Shown here one piece after another: positions 37,601 to 46,803 of a stretch of DNA of 64,000 nt (positions are counted from its first letter, which is position 1; every line of letters begins with the position of its first letter). The notes beneath the pieces are model-generated. The model saw nothing but the letters and a program-made list of their open reading frames with translations, was not told the DNA's origin and did not search any database. Source of the stretch: Gillisia hiemivivida (GTDB taxonomy: Bacteria > Bacteroidota > Bacteroidia > Flavobacteriales > Flavobacteriaceae); the NCBI RefSeq assembly GCF_007997295.1, contig NZ_VORY01000003.1, positions 1-64,000 on the forward strand, in the 5' to 3' direction. The position numbers and the translations under genes were made by a program.

Positions 37601-40600
37601 GCAGCTGCGGGTGGAAATTCTTTGAACAATCCTAAGGAAAATTTTGCAGGTATTTCCAGAGCAATTACCTCTACCAATTTTGAGCAGACCAATGTGGAAT
37701 TTATTGAATTCTGGATGATGGATCCCTTTATTTATTCTGAAAATGCGGGAAACCCTGGAGGGACTATTAGTTTCAACTTAGGAAATGTATCTGAAGATGT
37801 ACTTAAAGACGGAAGAAAACAATATGAAAATGGGCTTCCACCGGACGGTGGACCCGAAAACACCGTTATCACTGAATTTGCCAAAGTACCGGCAGATCAA
37901 TCTCTAATATATGCCTTTGATACGCAAGGTCAGGCAAGAATTAATCAAGATGCAGGATTTGATGGATTAGGAGATGCGGAAGAAGCCATAAAATTTTCAG
38001 CCTTTGGAAACCTTCCAGATCCTGCAGCAGATAACTACGAATATTTTCTAAATAGGACCGGAAATATTGTAGATCGATATAGAAATTATAATGGAACACA
38101 GGGAAATTCTCCAACAGATATAACTGACACCAATAGAGGTAATACCACCTTGCCAACCACTGAGGATCTCAACAGTGATAATACTATGAATACTATTAAT
38201 AGTTATTTTCAGTATGATGTGAAGATCTTCCCTGGAATGAATGCTTCTAATAATCCATATATTACCGATGTGAGGGAATTGGATGCCCCGCTTCCGAATG
38301 GTCAGGATATTCCAGTTAGATGGATACAGTTTAAAGTGCCAATTTTTGAACCTACAGATACTAAAGGTGGTATTGCAGATTTTAGATCGATTCGGTTTAT
38401 GCGACTTTTCTTAACAGACTTTGAACAGGAAACTGTTTTGAGATTTGGAACAATGGATCTGGTTCGTGGAGATTATAGAAGATACAATCAAAGTTTGAAT
38501 CCAGATGAGCCAAATGAACCTATAGAAGAAGGAACTTTGTTTGAGGTTTCTGCTGTGAATATAGAAGAGAATGAAAATCGTGAACCAATTCCTTATGTAT
38601 TGCCTCCAGGGGTGAACCGCGAGGAATTATTCAATAATAACACAAATATACGTCAGAATGAGCAGTCGCTTTCTATTAGAACTTGCGATTTAGAGCCACA
38701 AGCTGCTCGGGCAGTTTATAAGAATTTCCAAGTGGATATGCGCCAGTATAAGAATTTGGAAATGTTCTTGCATGCCGAATCATTTGTAAACGAGATCGCT
38801 CTAAAAGATGGGCAATTAATTGCTTTTGTAAGAATAGGAACCGATTTTACAGATAACTATTATCAAATTGAAGTGCCGCTAACTGCTACTTTGCCTGGTG
38901 CTACTTCTGCTGAAGAAATTTGGCCTGAAGCGAACAGGCTTTTGTTGAGGTTAGATTTACTACAACAGGTGAAAACTAAAGTTTTGGGTGATCCTTCTTT
39001 GATTCCCACAGAGTTGAATTATTTTAATGAAGAAGTAAATCTTGTAAATTCTAATGACCCATATGAAGTTGGGCAACTTAGAATAGGGATAAAAGGAAAC
39101 CCGAGTTTTGGAAATGTAAGATTATTAATGCTTGGGGTAAAAAATGGAAGCCCTGAAAATACTGCCTCAGATATTTGCGGAGAAGTATGGTTCAATGAAT
39201 TGAGATTATCTGATCTGGATAATGAAGGGGGTTGGGCAGCTATTGTAAATATGGACACCAACATTGCAGATTTTGCAACGGTATCTGCAACAGGAAGAAA
39301 AAGCACTATTGGATTTGGAGCTTTGGAAGAAGGACCAAATCAGAGAAGTAGGGAAGATCTTCAGCAATATGATGTAGTTACCAATATAAACGCGGGGCAA
39401 TTATTACCACAAAAATGGGGAGTTCAAATTCCTTTTAATTATAGTAGAGGAGAAGAGTTAATTACGCCTAAATTCGATCAGGAGTTCTTAGATCTGGAAC
39501 TTCAAACAAGGCTAGATGATACTACAGATCCGGACGAGCGGGATCTAGTGAGAGAACAATCTGAATCTTATACCAAAAGACAGAGTATAAATGTTATTGG
39601 TTTAAGAAAGGAACGAGTAGGAGATAAAAAACCTATGCCTTATGATATAGAAAATTTCGCTTTTTCTACTTCTTACAATCAAGTTGACCATCGCGATTTT
39701 GAAATTGAAGATGCGTTGAGTCAAAATGTAAGGGTAGGAGCAACCTACGATTACGGATTTTTGCCGCTAACTCTGGAGCCATTCAAAAACATAAAAGCTT
39801 TAGATAGTAGCGATTATTATTCTTTGGTAAAAGATTTTAATGTGAATCTATTGCCTACCAATATATCTTTAGGGTCAAATATTTTTAGACAATATAACGA
39901 GCAAAAATTTAGAGAGTTATCTTTAAATGAAAATGATATAGGGATACCAACATTGTATCAACGGAATTTTATGTTCGACTGGCAATACCGGATAAATTAT
40001 AATTTAACAAAATCCCTTCAGTTTAGTTTTAGTGCAACCAACAACAGATTGGTGAGAAATTATTTCACTGAAGATAATTTTGTGGATAACAGCATTGGTA
40101 TATGGGACGGATTTTTTGAAACAGGAACTCCTAATCAGCATTTTCAATCGCTACAAGTGAATTATGAATTACCATTCGCTAAGATCCCGATCTTAGAATT
40201 CATTAAAACTACTTATTCCTATACGGGAGACTTTCAATGGCAACGCGGGTCTCAGATCTTCGATCAGTTAGAAGGTATTCCAGATTTAGGGAATTCAGTT
40301 CAAAATTCAAGCATTCACCAGATTAATGCGAATATGGATATGCAAGGTTTATACAAATATCTAAATCTTGTGCCAAGAGTATCTAAAGCAAACTCCATTA
40401 AAGCTCGTAGCGCAGCTGTACCAAAATCACCAAATGAGACTAAGGAAGAGGAGAATGCCACAAAGCCTAGATCTGATAAGACTTACAACACCGTTTTAGG
40501 TCTTGTAACTGCTCTAAAGCGAGTGCAAGTAACCTACCGAGAAAATAGAGGTATCTTTTTACCTGGTTATACCCCTAGTATAGGTTTTTTGGGAACGCTT

Positions 40601-41827
40601 AGACCTACAACAGGTTTTACTTTGGGAAGCCAAAATGATGTTAGAGGTATCGCTGCAAGAAACGGCTGGTTGACATTATATCAGGAATTCAATCAGCAGT
40701 ATACTTCGGTTCAAAATAAGCAATTGGATATGCAGGCATCTTTGAGTTTGATCCCAGATCTTATAATAGATCTAAATGCTAGTAGAATATATTCAGAAAC
40801 ATATAATGAAAGTTATAAAATTAATCCAACAAGTCTGGAATATCAATCTTTGAGCCCTTATACTTTCGGAAATTTCAACATTTCAACAGTTCTTATAAAG
40901 AGTGCTTTTCAGAAAAACGATCAGCAATTTTCTGAAACATTCGACAGTTTTAGAGAGAATAGATTGGAAGTTGCGCAACGATTGGCATCAGAAAATGGCA
41001 GGGATCTTAATGATGTAGATGCAGATGGTTTCCCAGTAGGTTATGGAAAAACTAATCAGGCTGTTTTATTGCCAGCATTTCTAGCTGCGTATACAGGGCA
41101 AAGTGCTTCTTCAGTAAAATTGGGCGCTTTTAGAAATGTGCCATTGCCTAACTGGGATCTTAAATACACCGGTTTAATGCGATTGGATTGGTTTAAAAAG
41201 AATTTTAGAAGGTTCTCTCTAAGTCATGGATATCGTGCAGGATATACGATTAATCAGTTTCAATCTAATTTAGATTACAACCCTAGCGATCCTTTTGAAT
41301 TTAATCAGGCTAATAACTTTAAAAATGAACTTTTATTTGCAAATATAAATCTAACAGAGCTTTTTAGCCCGTTGGTTAGAGTAGATCTGGAAACCACAGA
41401 AGCGATTAGAATATTGGCTGAAATTAAGAAAGACAGAACTATGTCTTTGAGTTTTGATAATAACTTGCTAACAGAAGTAAAAGGGAATGAGTATATATTA
41501 GGCTTAGGATATAGAATTAAAGATCTTAAGATTGCAACTAATTTTGGTGGCAAACAGCGCGTTCTGAGTAGCGATCTTAATTTTAAAGCCGATGTTGCTT
41601 ACAGAAAAAATATAAATATCATTAGGTATCTGGATCTTGGTAATAACCAAGTGATCGCAGGACAAGACCTCTGGGCAATTAATTTTGTAGCAGATTATGC
41701 GATATCAAAAAATTTAACGGCCTTGTTTTATTATGATCATACCTTCTCTGAATATGCTATCTCTACAGCCTTCCCGCAAACAACTATTCGTTCTGGGTTC
41801 ACTTTGAGATATAATTTCGGAAATTAA
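34691..41827 (+). CDS. sprA: Type IX secretion translocon SprA (SOV)
   Basis: A 2378-residue outer-membrane protein with an N-terminal signal peptide (about 1-29, ending LYAQ), starting at TTG. The very large size, the early plug-like domain, and a C-terminus of barrel strands (ending FTLRYNFGN) match SprA/SOV, the giant barrel that forms the type IX secretion channel. In the structurally known protein, 36 strands surround a channel with a lateral gate. It exports gliding adhesins and enzymes bearing type IX C-terminal signals. Order ruvA-sprA-gcvH-vanZ-tonB-remB is the conserved flavobacterial neighbourhood. Confidence 0.96.
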   Translation: MRNNYSKLQLTSLLGIFWLFASSPSLYAQDTLVAQDSTRTGYATGTLSLPNPASIVAGYEYDPILNRYIYTEKLGTYNLSIPLILTPEEYQELVIQEEIRNYFKEKNNAISENREGDPEAQQDLLPSYYVNSGFFESVFGGKEIEVVPQGSVAMDLGLLYTKQDNPSFSPRNRSNLTFDFDQRIQLSLLGNVGTKLRVLANYDTESTFDFQNQLKLEYTPNEDDIVQKIEVGNVNMPLNSALIQGAQSLFGFKTELQFGKTRVTGVFSEQKSERRTVNVEGGATVEEFEKFAIDYDQDRHFFLAHYFRDNYNQALQNYPFINSNIQIQRIQVWVTNRTNNIQSLNDTRNIVAIQDLGEVNVPGNIGLNNPPAGFFNRPAGAFPNNPNNDFNPFGITGSGESILTPAIRDISTIQSGFGGVVVSEGEDYAKLENARQLKPNEFTFDQRLGYISLNQRLSNDEVLGVAFQYTVNGQVYQVGEFANDGVDANTQFGDNEVRINQNLVVKMLKSTLTNVNEPVWDLMMKNIYALGAFQLERADFRLNILYTDPQPQNYLSPAPGSGVPLPEDVAETTLLRVFNLDKLNDNNDPVNGGDGFFDYVPGITINPQNGLVIFTTVEPFGEYLFDKLDTNPNAGGEDYNLPETYNDNQREYVFRSLYRTTKIQAEQEDADKNKFQLKGRYKSSQVDGIPVGFNLPQGSVTVTAGGRVLQEGVDYVVNYQLGRVQIIDESLLASDIPIQVSTENNALFGQQSKRFTGINIEHQFNEKLLVGGTFLNLKERPLTQKANYSYEPVNNSIYGLNAAYSTEVPFLTRLINKLPNIDTDVASNFSIRGEFAYLQPGAPQVNDFDQKATTYIDDFEASQTSISINNPLSWELSSVPLDFGGELSNGDLAVGYKRANLSWYTIDPIFYSSRRPNGITDADLSNFATRRVFLNEIFPNTDVIQGQPQVIYTMDLAFSPTTRGPYNFNPAAAGGNSLNNPKENFAGISRAITSTNFEQTNVEFIEFWMMDPFIYSENAGNPGGTISFNLGNVSEDVLKDGRKQYENGLPPDGGPENTVITEFAKVPADQSLIYAFDTQGQARINQDAGFDGLGDAEEAIKFSAFGNLPDPAADNYEYFLNRTGNIVDRYRNYNGTQGNSPTDITDTNRGNTTLPTTEDLNSDNTMNTINSYFQYDVKIFPGMNASNNPYITDVRELDAPLPNGQDIPVRWIQFKVPIFEPTDTKGGIADFRSIRFMRLFLTDFEQETVLRFGTMDLVRGDYRRYNQSLNPDEPNEPIEEGTLFEVSAVNIEENENREPIPYVLPPGVNREELFNNNTNIRQNEQSLSIRTCDLEPQAARAVYKNFQVDMRQYKNLEMFLHAESFVNEIALKDGQLIAFVRIGTDFTDNYYQIEVPLTATLPGATSAEEIWPEANRLLLRLDLLQQVKTKVLGDPSLIPTELNYFNEEVNLVNSNDPYEVGQLRIGIKGNPSFGNVRLLMLGVKNGSPENTASDICGEVWFNELRLSDLDNEGGWAAIVNMDTNIADFATVSATGRKSTIGFGALEEGPNQRSREDLQQYDVVTNINAGQLLPQKWGVQIPFNYSRGEELITPKFDQEFLDLELQTRLDDTTDPDERDLVREQSESYTKRQSINVIGLRKERVGDKKPMPYDIENFAFSTSYNQVDHRDFEIEDALSQNVRVGATYDYGFLPLTLEPFKNIKALDSSDYYSLVKDFNVNLLPTNISLGSNIFRQYNEQKFRELSLNENDIGIPTLYQRNFMFDWQYRINYNLTKSLQFSFSATNNRLVRNYFTEDNFVDNSIGIWDGFFETGTPNQHFQSLQVNYELPFAKIPILEFIKTTYSYTGDFQWQRGSQIFDQLEGIPDLGNSVQNSSIHQINANMDMQGLYKYLNLVPRVSKANSIKARSAAVPKSPNETKEEENATKPRSDKTYNTVLGLVTALKRVQVTYRENRGIFLPGYTPSIGFLGTLRPTTGFTLGSQNDVRGIAARNGWLTLYQEFNQQYTSVQNKQLDMQASLSLIPDLIIDLNASRIYSETYNESYKINPTSLEYQSLSPYTFGNFNISTVLIKSAFQKNDQQFSETFDSFRENRLEVAQRLASENGRDLNDVDADGFPVGYGKTNQAVLLPAFLAAYTGQSASSVKLGAFRNVPLPNWDLKYTGLMRLDWFKKNFRRFSLSHGYRAGYTINQFQSNLDYNPSDPFEFNQANNFKNELLFANINLTELFSPLVRVDLETTEAIRILAEIKKDRTMSLSFDNNLLTEVKGNEYILGLGYRIKDLKIATNFGGKQRVLSSDLNFKADVAYRKNINIIRYLDLGNNQVIAGQDLWAINFVADYAISKNLTALFYYDHTFSEYAISTAFPQTTIRSGFTLRYNFGN

Positions 41828-41838
41828 TAGGTAGCTAT

Positions 41839-41868
41839 TTGAACAGACCTAAGAATAAATTAACTTTG
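41839..41868 (+). promoter_or_regulatory. Promoter of gcvH
   Basis: TTG at 41839-41841, 19-base spacer, TAACTTTG at 41861-41868: both elements are exact. The predicted start (~41875) falls after the upstream GTG codon at 41868, which rules that codon out as the gcvH start. Confidence 0.75.
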
Positions 41869-41891
41869 TGCACTTAGAAAAAAACAAAATG

Positions 41892-42272
41892 ATGAATATA
41901 CCACATGAATTAAAGTACACCAAAGATCACGAATGGGTGAAAATCGATGGGAATGTTGCCACAATTGGCGTTACAGATTTCGCGCAAGGAGAACTTGGTG
42001 ACATAGTCTATGTTGAAGTGGAAACCGTTGGAGAGACTATGGAGCGAGAAGAAGTTTTTGGGACTGTTGAAGCCGTAAAAACTGTATCAGATCTATTTTT
42101 GCCTCTTGCCGGTGAGATTATTGAATTTAATGAAAGTCTTGAAGATGCTCCAGAAAAAGTAAATACAGATCCTTACGGAGATGGATGGATGGTCAAGATA
42201 AAAATATCTGATGAAGACGAGATTGCGGGTTTAATGAGCCCAGAAGATTATAAAGATTTTATTGGGGGCTAG
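41892..42272 (+). CDS. gcvH: Glycine cleavage system H protein
   Basis: A 126-residue GcvH from the second of two adjacent ATGs (41889 and 41892). The lipoyl lysine is K63 in the motif FGTVEAVKTVSDL. It carries the aminomethyl group between the P, T and L proteins of the glycine cleavage system; those genes are not in this window. The promoter at 41839-41868 separates it from sprA. The stop overlaps the next gene by 11 bases. Confidence 0.95.
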   Translation: MNIPHELKYTKDHEWVKIDGNVATIGVTDFAQGELGDIVYVEVETVGETMEREEVFGTVEAVKTVSDLFLPLAGEIIEFNESLEDAPEKVNTDPYGDGWMVKIKISDEDEIAGLMSPEDYKDFIGG

Positions 42273-42666
42273 AATATTATTAATAATTGCGGTATTTTAT
42301 ACCTTATTAATCACCTCTTTGTCCTTAATTCAATTGGGTAAGATCTCTATTGGAGATTTTAATCCTACAGATAAAATGATGCATTTAGGTGCATATTTTG
42401 TTTTGGCTTTTGTGTGGTTTTTTTACTATTTGTTTAAAATCCAGGAAGAAAGCCTTAAGATTAAGGGTTTTTTTAACATTTCGATCTTAATTATACTCTT
42501 TGGTATGTTAATTGAGGTTTTACAAGGAGCTCTTACAGATTATCGAGACCCGGATTGGGCTGATATGCTGGCAAATAGTATCGGAGTTTTATTGGCGTTG
42601 GGCATGTGTCTAGGATTTTTAAAATTCTTTAAACGCTTAAAACATAAGATTAATTCATTTTTATGA
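42262..42666 (+). CDS. VanZ-like family membrane protein
   Basis: A 134-residue polytopic membrane protein starting at TTG within the gcvH end. Four hydrophobic helices are visible, with the VanZ-family stretch KMMHLGAYFVLAFVW and a DYRDPDWADMLANSIGV motif characteristic of the family. VanZ relatives confer low-level teicoplanin resistance in enterococci, but the role of this flavobacterial group is not known. It is in the gcvH operon. Confidence 0.85.
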   Translation: MGARILLIIAVFYTLLITSLSLIQLGKISIGDFNPTDKMMHLGAYFVLAFVWFFYYLFKIQEESLKIKGFFNISILIILFGMLIEVLQGALTDYRDPDWADMLANSIGVLLALGMCLGFLKFFKRLKHKINSFL

Positions 42667-42710
42667 AAAAAATTTTTACTTTAGCAACCCTTATTAATTA
42701 GTATCGAATT

Positions 42711-43433
42711 ATGAAACCCAAGAAAAATCCTAAAGCCGATTTATCAAAGAAAAGTGTTTTCTTTCTTCAGTTTGGACTTATTTTAGTCTTATTTATTGCA
42801 TGGCAAGCTATAGAATGGAAAACTTACGATAAAGATAATTTAGACATAGGTCAATTAGACCTTGGTGATCTAGATGATGAAGAAATTCCAATCACGGAAA
42901 TTCTGAACACACCACCACCACCACCACCACCACCACCAGCTCCAGAAATAATTGAAGTTGTTGAAGATGAAGCAGAAGTAGAGGAAGATATAATTGAATC
43001 TACAGAAACTAATCAAGACGAGATCGTTGAGGTTAAGGAAGTTGTTGAAGCTCCTGTAGAAGAAGTAATTGCAGATGTACCATTTGCTGTTATTGAAAAT
43101 GTGCCAATTTTCCCAGGTTGTGAAAATTTAGCTAACAATGACCAACGTAAGAAATGTATGAGTGAGAAGGTACAGGAATTTGTACAAAGAAAATTTAATA
43201 CAGACTTAGGTAGTCAATTAGGATTAAGTGGAGTTAACCGAGTAATTGTTCAGTTTAAAATAGACAAGAACGGTAACATTACAGATGTACGTTCTCGTGC
43301 ACCACACCCAAGATTGGAGCAAGAGGCAGCAAGAGTTATAAACGCTCTTCCTAAAATGCAACCGGGTAGACAAAGAGGTAAGCCAGTAGGTGTAATGTAC
43401 TCTTTACCTATTGTGTTCCAAGTTCAGGATTAA
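42711..43433 (+). CDS. TonB-family energy transducer
   Basis: A 240-residue protein with one N-terminal membrane helix (about 17-34), a proline tract of nine residues (TPPPPPPPPPAPE) followed by an acidic spacer, and a C-terminal TonB domain (about 140-238: FPGCENLANNDQRKKC, VIVQFKIDKNGNITDV, GKPVGVMYSLPIVFQV). It couples the proton motive force, with ExbB/ExbD elsewhere, to outer-membrane receptors. The two cysteines in FPGCENL and RKKC are typical for Bacteroidota TonB domains. A strong terminator follows. Confidence 0.93.
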   Translation: MKPKKNPKADLSKKSVFFLQFGLILVLFIAWQAIEWKTYDKDNLDIGQLDLGDLDDEEIPITEILNTPPPPPPPPPAPEIIEVVEDEAEVEEDIIESTETNQDEIVEVKEVVEAPVEEVIADVPFAVIENVPIFPGCENLANNDQRKKCMSEKVQEFVQRKFNTDLGSQLGLSGVNRVIVQFKIDKNGNITDVRSRAPHPRLEQEAARVINALPKMQPGRQRGKPVGVMYSLPIVFQVQD

Positions 43434-43453
43434 GACACTTTAAAATTATATAC

Positions 43454-43487
43454 AATTCCCAAATTGCTTTGCAGTTTGGGAATTTTT
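43454..43487 (+). terminator. Rho-independent terminator after tonB
   Basis: The stem AATTCCCAAA pairs with TTTGGGAATT and is followed by T residues. It separates the tonB gene from remB. Confidence 0.85.
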
Positions 43488-43568
43488 TGTTTAGAGTGGT
43501 TTTAGATGGAAGAATAAAAATTTTGGTATCTTTCGGCTGTATCACACTATAATATCTCTGCTCCTTTT

Positions 43569-45671
43569 ATGAAATACATTGGATTCCTACTTCTCTGTTT
43601 TATTTCCTATAATGCATTTTCGCAAGATGGATTTTCTGAATTCGAAACCTATCCCTCTTTTTCTGAATGTTCAGAAATAGATTTTAGTGGTGAGGAAGCT
43701 TGTTTTAAGAATACCTTAATGAAAATGGTGACCGCGAACTTTCAGTTGCCCTCAAAGGTTTCCGAAGAAAATTATAAAGGGGAAGCCATAGTTCTTTTTG
43801 AAGTTACCAAAGAAGGAAAGTTCAAAGTGCTTTATATAGACGCGATCTATTCAGAACTAAAAGAAGAGATTCAACGGGTTTTTGAAGAGTTACCTACTAT
43901 TTCACCTGCAACTTATAATGGAAAGCCTGCATACGCTCAATTTCGATTTCCTCTTAAGATTCCCATTGGATATACTGAAATGTTATCGCCTTCGACTGAA
44001 GCTGGAACTGCAAACGAGAGCAGATCTGTTCAGAAGAAAAACACACTTACAGAATATGATAGTATAGTCTCCGAACCATTTGTCAGCCAAAGAAATTCTA
44101 GCAATTTATTTGTGCCACTTTCTCATGAGCGCTACAATAGATTTGATGCAGAAATGAATAGAGTTGGAAACAATAGTCATACTGCTACCAAGCCTTATTT
44201 GTATAATGAAGTTTCTAAGTATTACGATTTTGATGCTGAATTTGAGCAAGGCAAGACTCGTGATTCTTGGCTTGGAAGAAAGATATGGGATGAGCATTTA
44301 GTCAATTTTCAGGGGGAAAATTACTGGTTTACTGGAGATGTAGTTTTAGACCTTCAGATTGGGAAGAATTTCCAGAGTGATGTTGCATTTACCTATAACA
44401 ATACTCGTGGTGCCATTTTTCAAGGAGGATTGGGGGAGAATTTCAATTTCTATACCGTGGTTTTTGAAAGTCAGGCCCGTTTTGCCGATTATTTTAACCG
44501 GTATGCTGAAAGTATTGGTCCTTTTGGAGGTAACCCTGCGGTTGTTCCCGGCAGAGGTATTGCTAAAGAGTTTTTAGATGATGGTTATGATTTTCCTGTT
44601 GCTGAAGGATATTTGTCTTATAAAGTTTCAGATTTCTTCGATGTACAATTCGGGCACGGAAAGAACTTTATTGGAGATGGCTATCGCTCTTTGTTGATGA
44701 GTGATATTGCCAGTCCTTATCCGTATTTGAAATTCAACACCAGTTTCTGGAAGCTTAAATATACCAATACCTTTATGTCTCTTCGTGACGTGAGGGGAGA
44801 AGTGGTGGAGGAAGGTTCTTATAGAACCAAATACATGGCCAATCACTACTTGAGTTTGAATCTAACTAAAAGATTTAATCTTGGTTTATTTGAGTCGGTT
44901 ATTTGGCAAAATGATAATGGCCGTGGTTTCGATGTTAATTATCTAAATCCGGTCATTTTTTATAGATCGATCGAGTTCTCCACAGGCGCCAGAGGTGGGA
45001 ATGCTATTATTGGAATCACTGGGAAATATAAATTGAGTGATCAGATCAATCTTTATGGGCAATGGATCATAGATGAATTTTCTACTGAAAAGGTCTTTGG
45101 AGGAAACCAAAGCTGGAAAAATAAATTAGGCTACCAGTTAGGAGTTAAATATTTTGATGCCTTTAATGTGCCGGATCTTTATTTACAGGCAGAATATAAT
45201 CAAGTTAGGCCTTACACTTATTCTCACAATTCTATTGTATTAAATTATGGTCATAACAATCAATCTTTAGCTCATTTATGGGGCGCTAATTTTAGAGAGA
45301 TCATAGGAATTGCAAGATATAGGAAAGACCGAATTTTTGGAAGTGCAAAAGTGATCTATGGGAAACGCGGTTTCGATTTTGATGATGGAAGTGACGATAG
45401 GTATTATGGAGGTAACATTTATCGGAGTGAGCGCGACAGAGCCTTTGAGGATGGGGTGAAAATTGGGCAGGGAAATACTACCACTACTTTGTTTTCTGAA
45501 GTGGAAGCAGGATATATTATAAATCCGGTGACCAATCTTAAAGTGTTTGGAAGCCTTATTTATAGAAATTTCAATCCTCAGGTAAACACCGATCTTATCT
45601 TTAAAGAGAATACGGTTTGGTTCAATGTGGGACTTAGAACAGATATATTTAACTGGTATTACGAATATTAA
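43569..45671 (+). CDS. remB: Gliding motility protein RemB, with TonB-like N-terminal domain
   Basis: A 700-residue outer-membrane protein with a signal peptide (about 1-18, ending FSQ). Residues ~25-140 align by eye with the TonB C-terminal domain of the gene just upstream (paired cysteines, VLFEVTKEGKFKVLYID, then GKPAYAQFRFPLKI). The rest (from ~210) is beta-barrel-like, with Wzi/capsule-assembly features. In F. johnsoniae, RemB is needed for gliding and sits in the same neighbourhood; the symbol is taken from that, so naming is confident but not proven. A near-consensus -7 element (TATCTTTC) lies at 43527. Confidence 0.85.
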   Translation: MKYIGFLLLCFISYNAFSQDGFSEFETYPSFSECSEIDFSGEEACFKNTLMKMVTANFQLPSKVSEENYKGEAIVLFEVTKEGKFKVLYIDAIYSELKEEIQRVFEELPTISPATYNGKPAYAQFRFPLKIPIGYTEMLSPSTEAGTANESRSVQKKNTLTEYDSIVSEPFVSQRNSSNLFVPLSHERYNRFDAEMNRVGNNSHTATKPYLYNEVSKYYDFDAEFEQGKTRDSWLGRKIWDEHLVNFQGENYWFTGDVVLDLQIGKNFQSDVAFTYNNTRGAIFQGGLGENFNFYTVVFESQARFADYFNRYAESIGPFGGNPAVVPGRGIAKEFLDDGYDFPVAEGYLSYKVSDFFDVQFGHGKNFIGDGYRSLLMSDIASPYPYLKFNTSFWKLKYTNTFMSLRDVRGEVVEEGSYRTKYMANHYLSLNLTKRFNLGLFESVIWQNDNGRGFDVNYLNPVIFYRSIEFSTGARGGNAIIGITGKYKLSDQINLYGQWIIDEFSTEKVFGGNQSWKNKLGYQLGVKYFDAFNVPDLYLQAEYNQVRPYTYSHNSIVLNYGHNNQSLAHLWGANFREIIGIARYRKDRIFGSAKVIYGKRGFDFDDGSDDRYYGGNIYRSERDRAFEDGVKIGQGNTTTTLFSEVEAGYIINPVTNLKVFGSLIYRNFNPQVNTDLIFKENTVWFNVGLRTDIFNWYYEY

Positions 45672-45847
45672 CAGTTGATCTAGCTGTTGCAATAAATGAA
45701 GTTATTCTGTTAGTTTAGCTCATTAGTTATAAGAGTTTATCATAAATAACAAGTAAGCTTTATTGTTCTTATCTCAAATACTGATAAATCGATTTGGCCT
45801 TTTTTTTTCAAGTAGATGAAGTTCTTGAAATTAACTTTTTCACATTC

Positions 45848-45877
45848 TTGTTAAAACACAATTAAGAAGTATCTTTG
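45848..45877 (+). promoter_or_regulatory. Promoter of ctaB-coxC cluster
   Basis: TTG at 45848-45850, 19-base spacer, TATCTTTG at 45870-45877. Initiation near 45884 fits a TTG start codon at 45901 better than the one at 45892. It drives the oxidase assembly and subunit genes. Confidence 0.75.
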
Positions 45878-45900
45878 CACCAAATATAAAATTGCTTTTT

Positions 45901-46803
45901 TTGAGTAATATAAGCGTACATACCCCTTCTGTATCAGTACTTTCAGATTTTAAGGAGATCACTAAAATGCGATTGGCCATAAGTGTGGTTTTTTCATCTG
46001 TTGCTGGATATTTTCTAGGGGCAGAAGCGGTTAATTTTGTTACCGTATTGTTATTGGCTATTGGAGGCTATTGTATGGTAGGCGCATCTAATGCCTACAA
46101 TCAAATTATAGAGAAGGATCTTGATGTATTGATGGATCGTACTAAAAACAGACCTATACCTGCGGGAAGAATGTCTGTGAATACGGCTTTTGTAATTGCA
46201 AGTACTCTAACTATCATTGGCCTGATAGTTCTTTATATCATCAACCCGAAAACAGCTATGTTTGGGGCAATTAGTATATTTTTATATGTGAGTGTTTATA
46301 CACCACTTAAAACCAGAACACCATTATCTGTATTTGTTGGAGCATTTCCAGGAGCTATTCCTTTTATGTTAGGATGGGTAGCAGCAACCAATGAATTTAG
46401 TATAGAGCCGGGAACACTTTTTATGATCCAGTTCTTCTGGCAATTTCCTCATTTTTGGGCTATTGGCTGGTGGTTGTTCGATGATTATAAAAAAGGCGGA
46501 TTCTTTATGCTCCCAACAGGAAAAAGAGATAAGGGCACAGCTATTCAAGTGATATTATATACAGTTTGGACTATTTTGGTTTCCTTAATCCCTGTTTTTG
46601 GGGTTACAGGAAGACTGTTCTTAACACCTTATGCAGGGGCTATTATATTAGTGCTAGGTTTAGGGATGTTATATTATGCCTTCAAATTATATAAGAATCG
46701 TGATGCGGTTTCAGCTAAAAAATTAATGTTTGCAAGTGTTTCCTATATCACACTTTTGCAGATCGTTTATGTACTGGATAAATTTTTAAGACAATGGATA
46801 TAA
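45901..46803 (+). CDS. ctaB: Protoheme IX farnesyltransferase (heme O synthase)
   Basis: A ~300-residue UbiA-type prenyltransferase (start TTG at 45901; 45892 is an alternative). The family motifs are clear: ITKMRLAISVV, NAYNQIIEKDLDVLMDRTKN (first Asp-rich site), the CPLKTRT-like YTPLKTRTPLSV, and FWQFPHFWAIGWWLFDDYKK (second site). It adds a farnesyl group to heme b to form heme O, required for the aa3 oxidase. It overlaps the next gene by 10 bases. Confidence 0.95.
   Translation: MSNISVHTPSVSVLSDFKEITKMRLAISVVFSSVAGYFLGAEAVNFVTVLLLAIGGYCMVGASNAYNQIIEKDLDVLMDRTKNRPIPAGRMSVNTAFVIASTLTIIGLIVLYIINPKTAMFGAISIFLYVSVYTPLKTRTPLSVFVGAFPGAIPFMLGWVAATNEFSIEPGTLFMIQFFWQFPHFWAIGWWLFDDYKKGGFFMLPTGKRDKGTAIQVILYTVWTILVSLIPVFGVTGRLFLTPYAGAIILVLGLGMLYYAFKLYKNRDAVSAKKLMFASVSYITLLQIVYVLDKFLRQWI

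Noticed and set aside
41868-41891. GTG start giving a longer GcvH
   Set aside because: The codon lies on the promoter -7 element, upstream of the expected transcription start; GcvH homology begins at 41892.
45672-45800. Possible terminator or small RNA after remB
   Set aside because: Only a weak 5-bp stem (AACAG/CTGTT) without T run was found, and no conserved RNA pattern was recognised.
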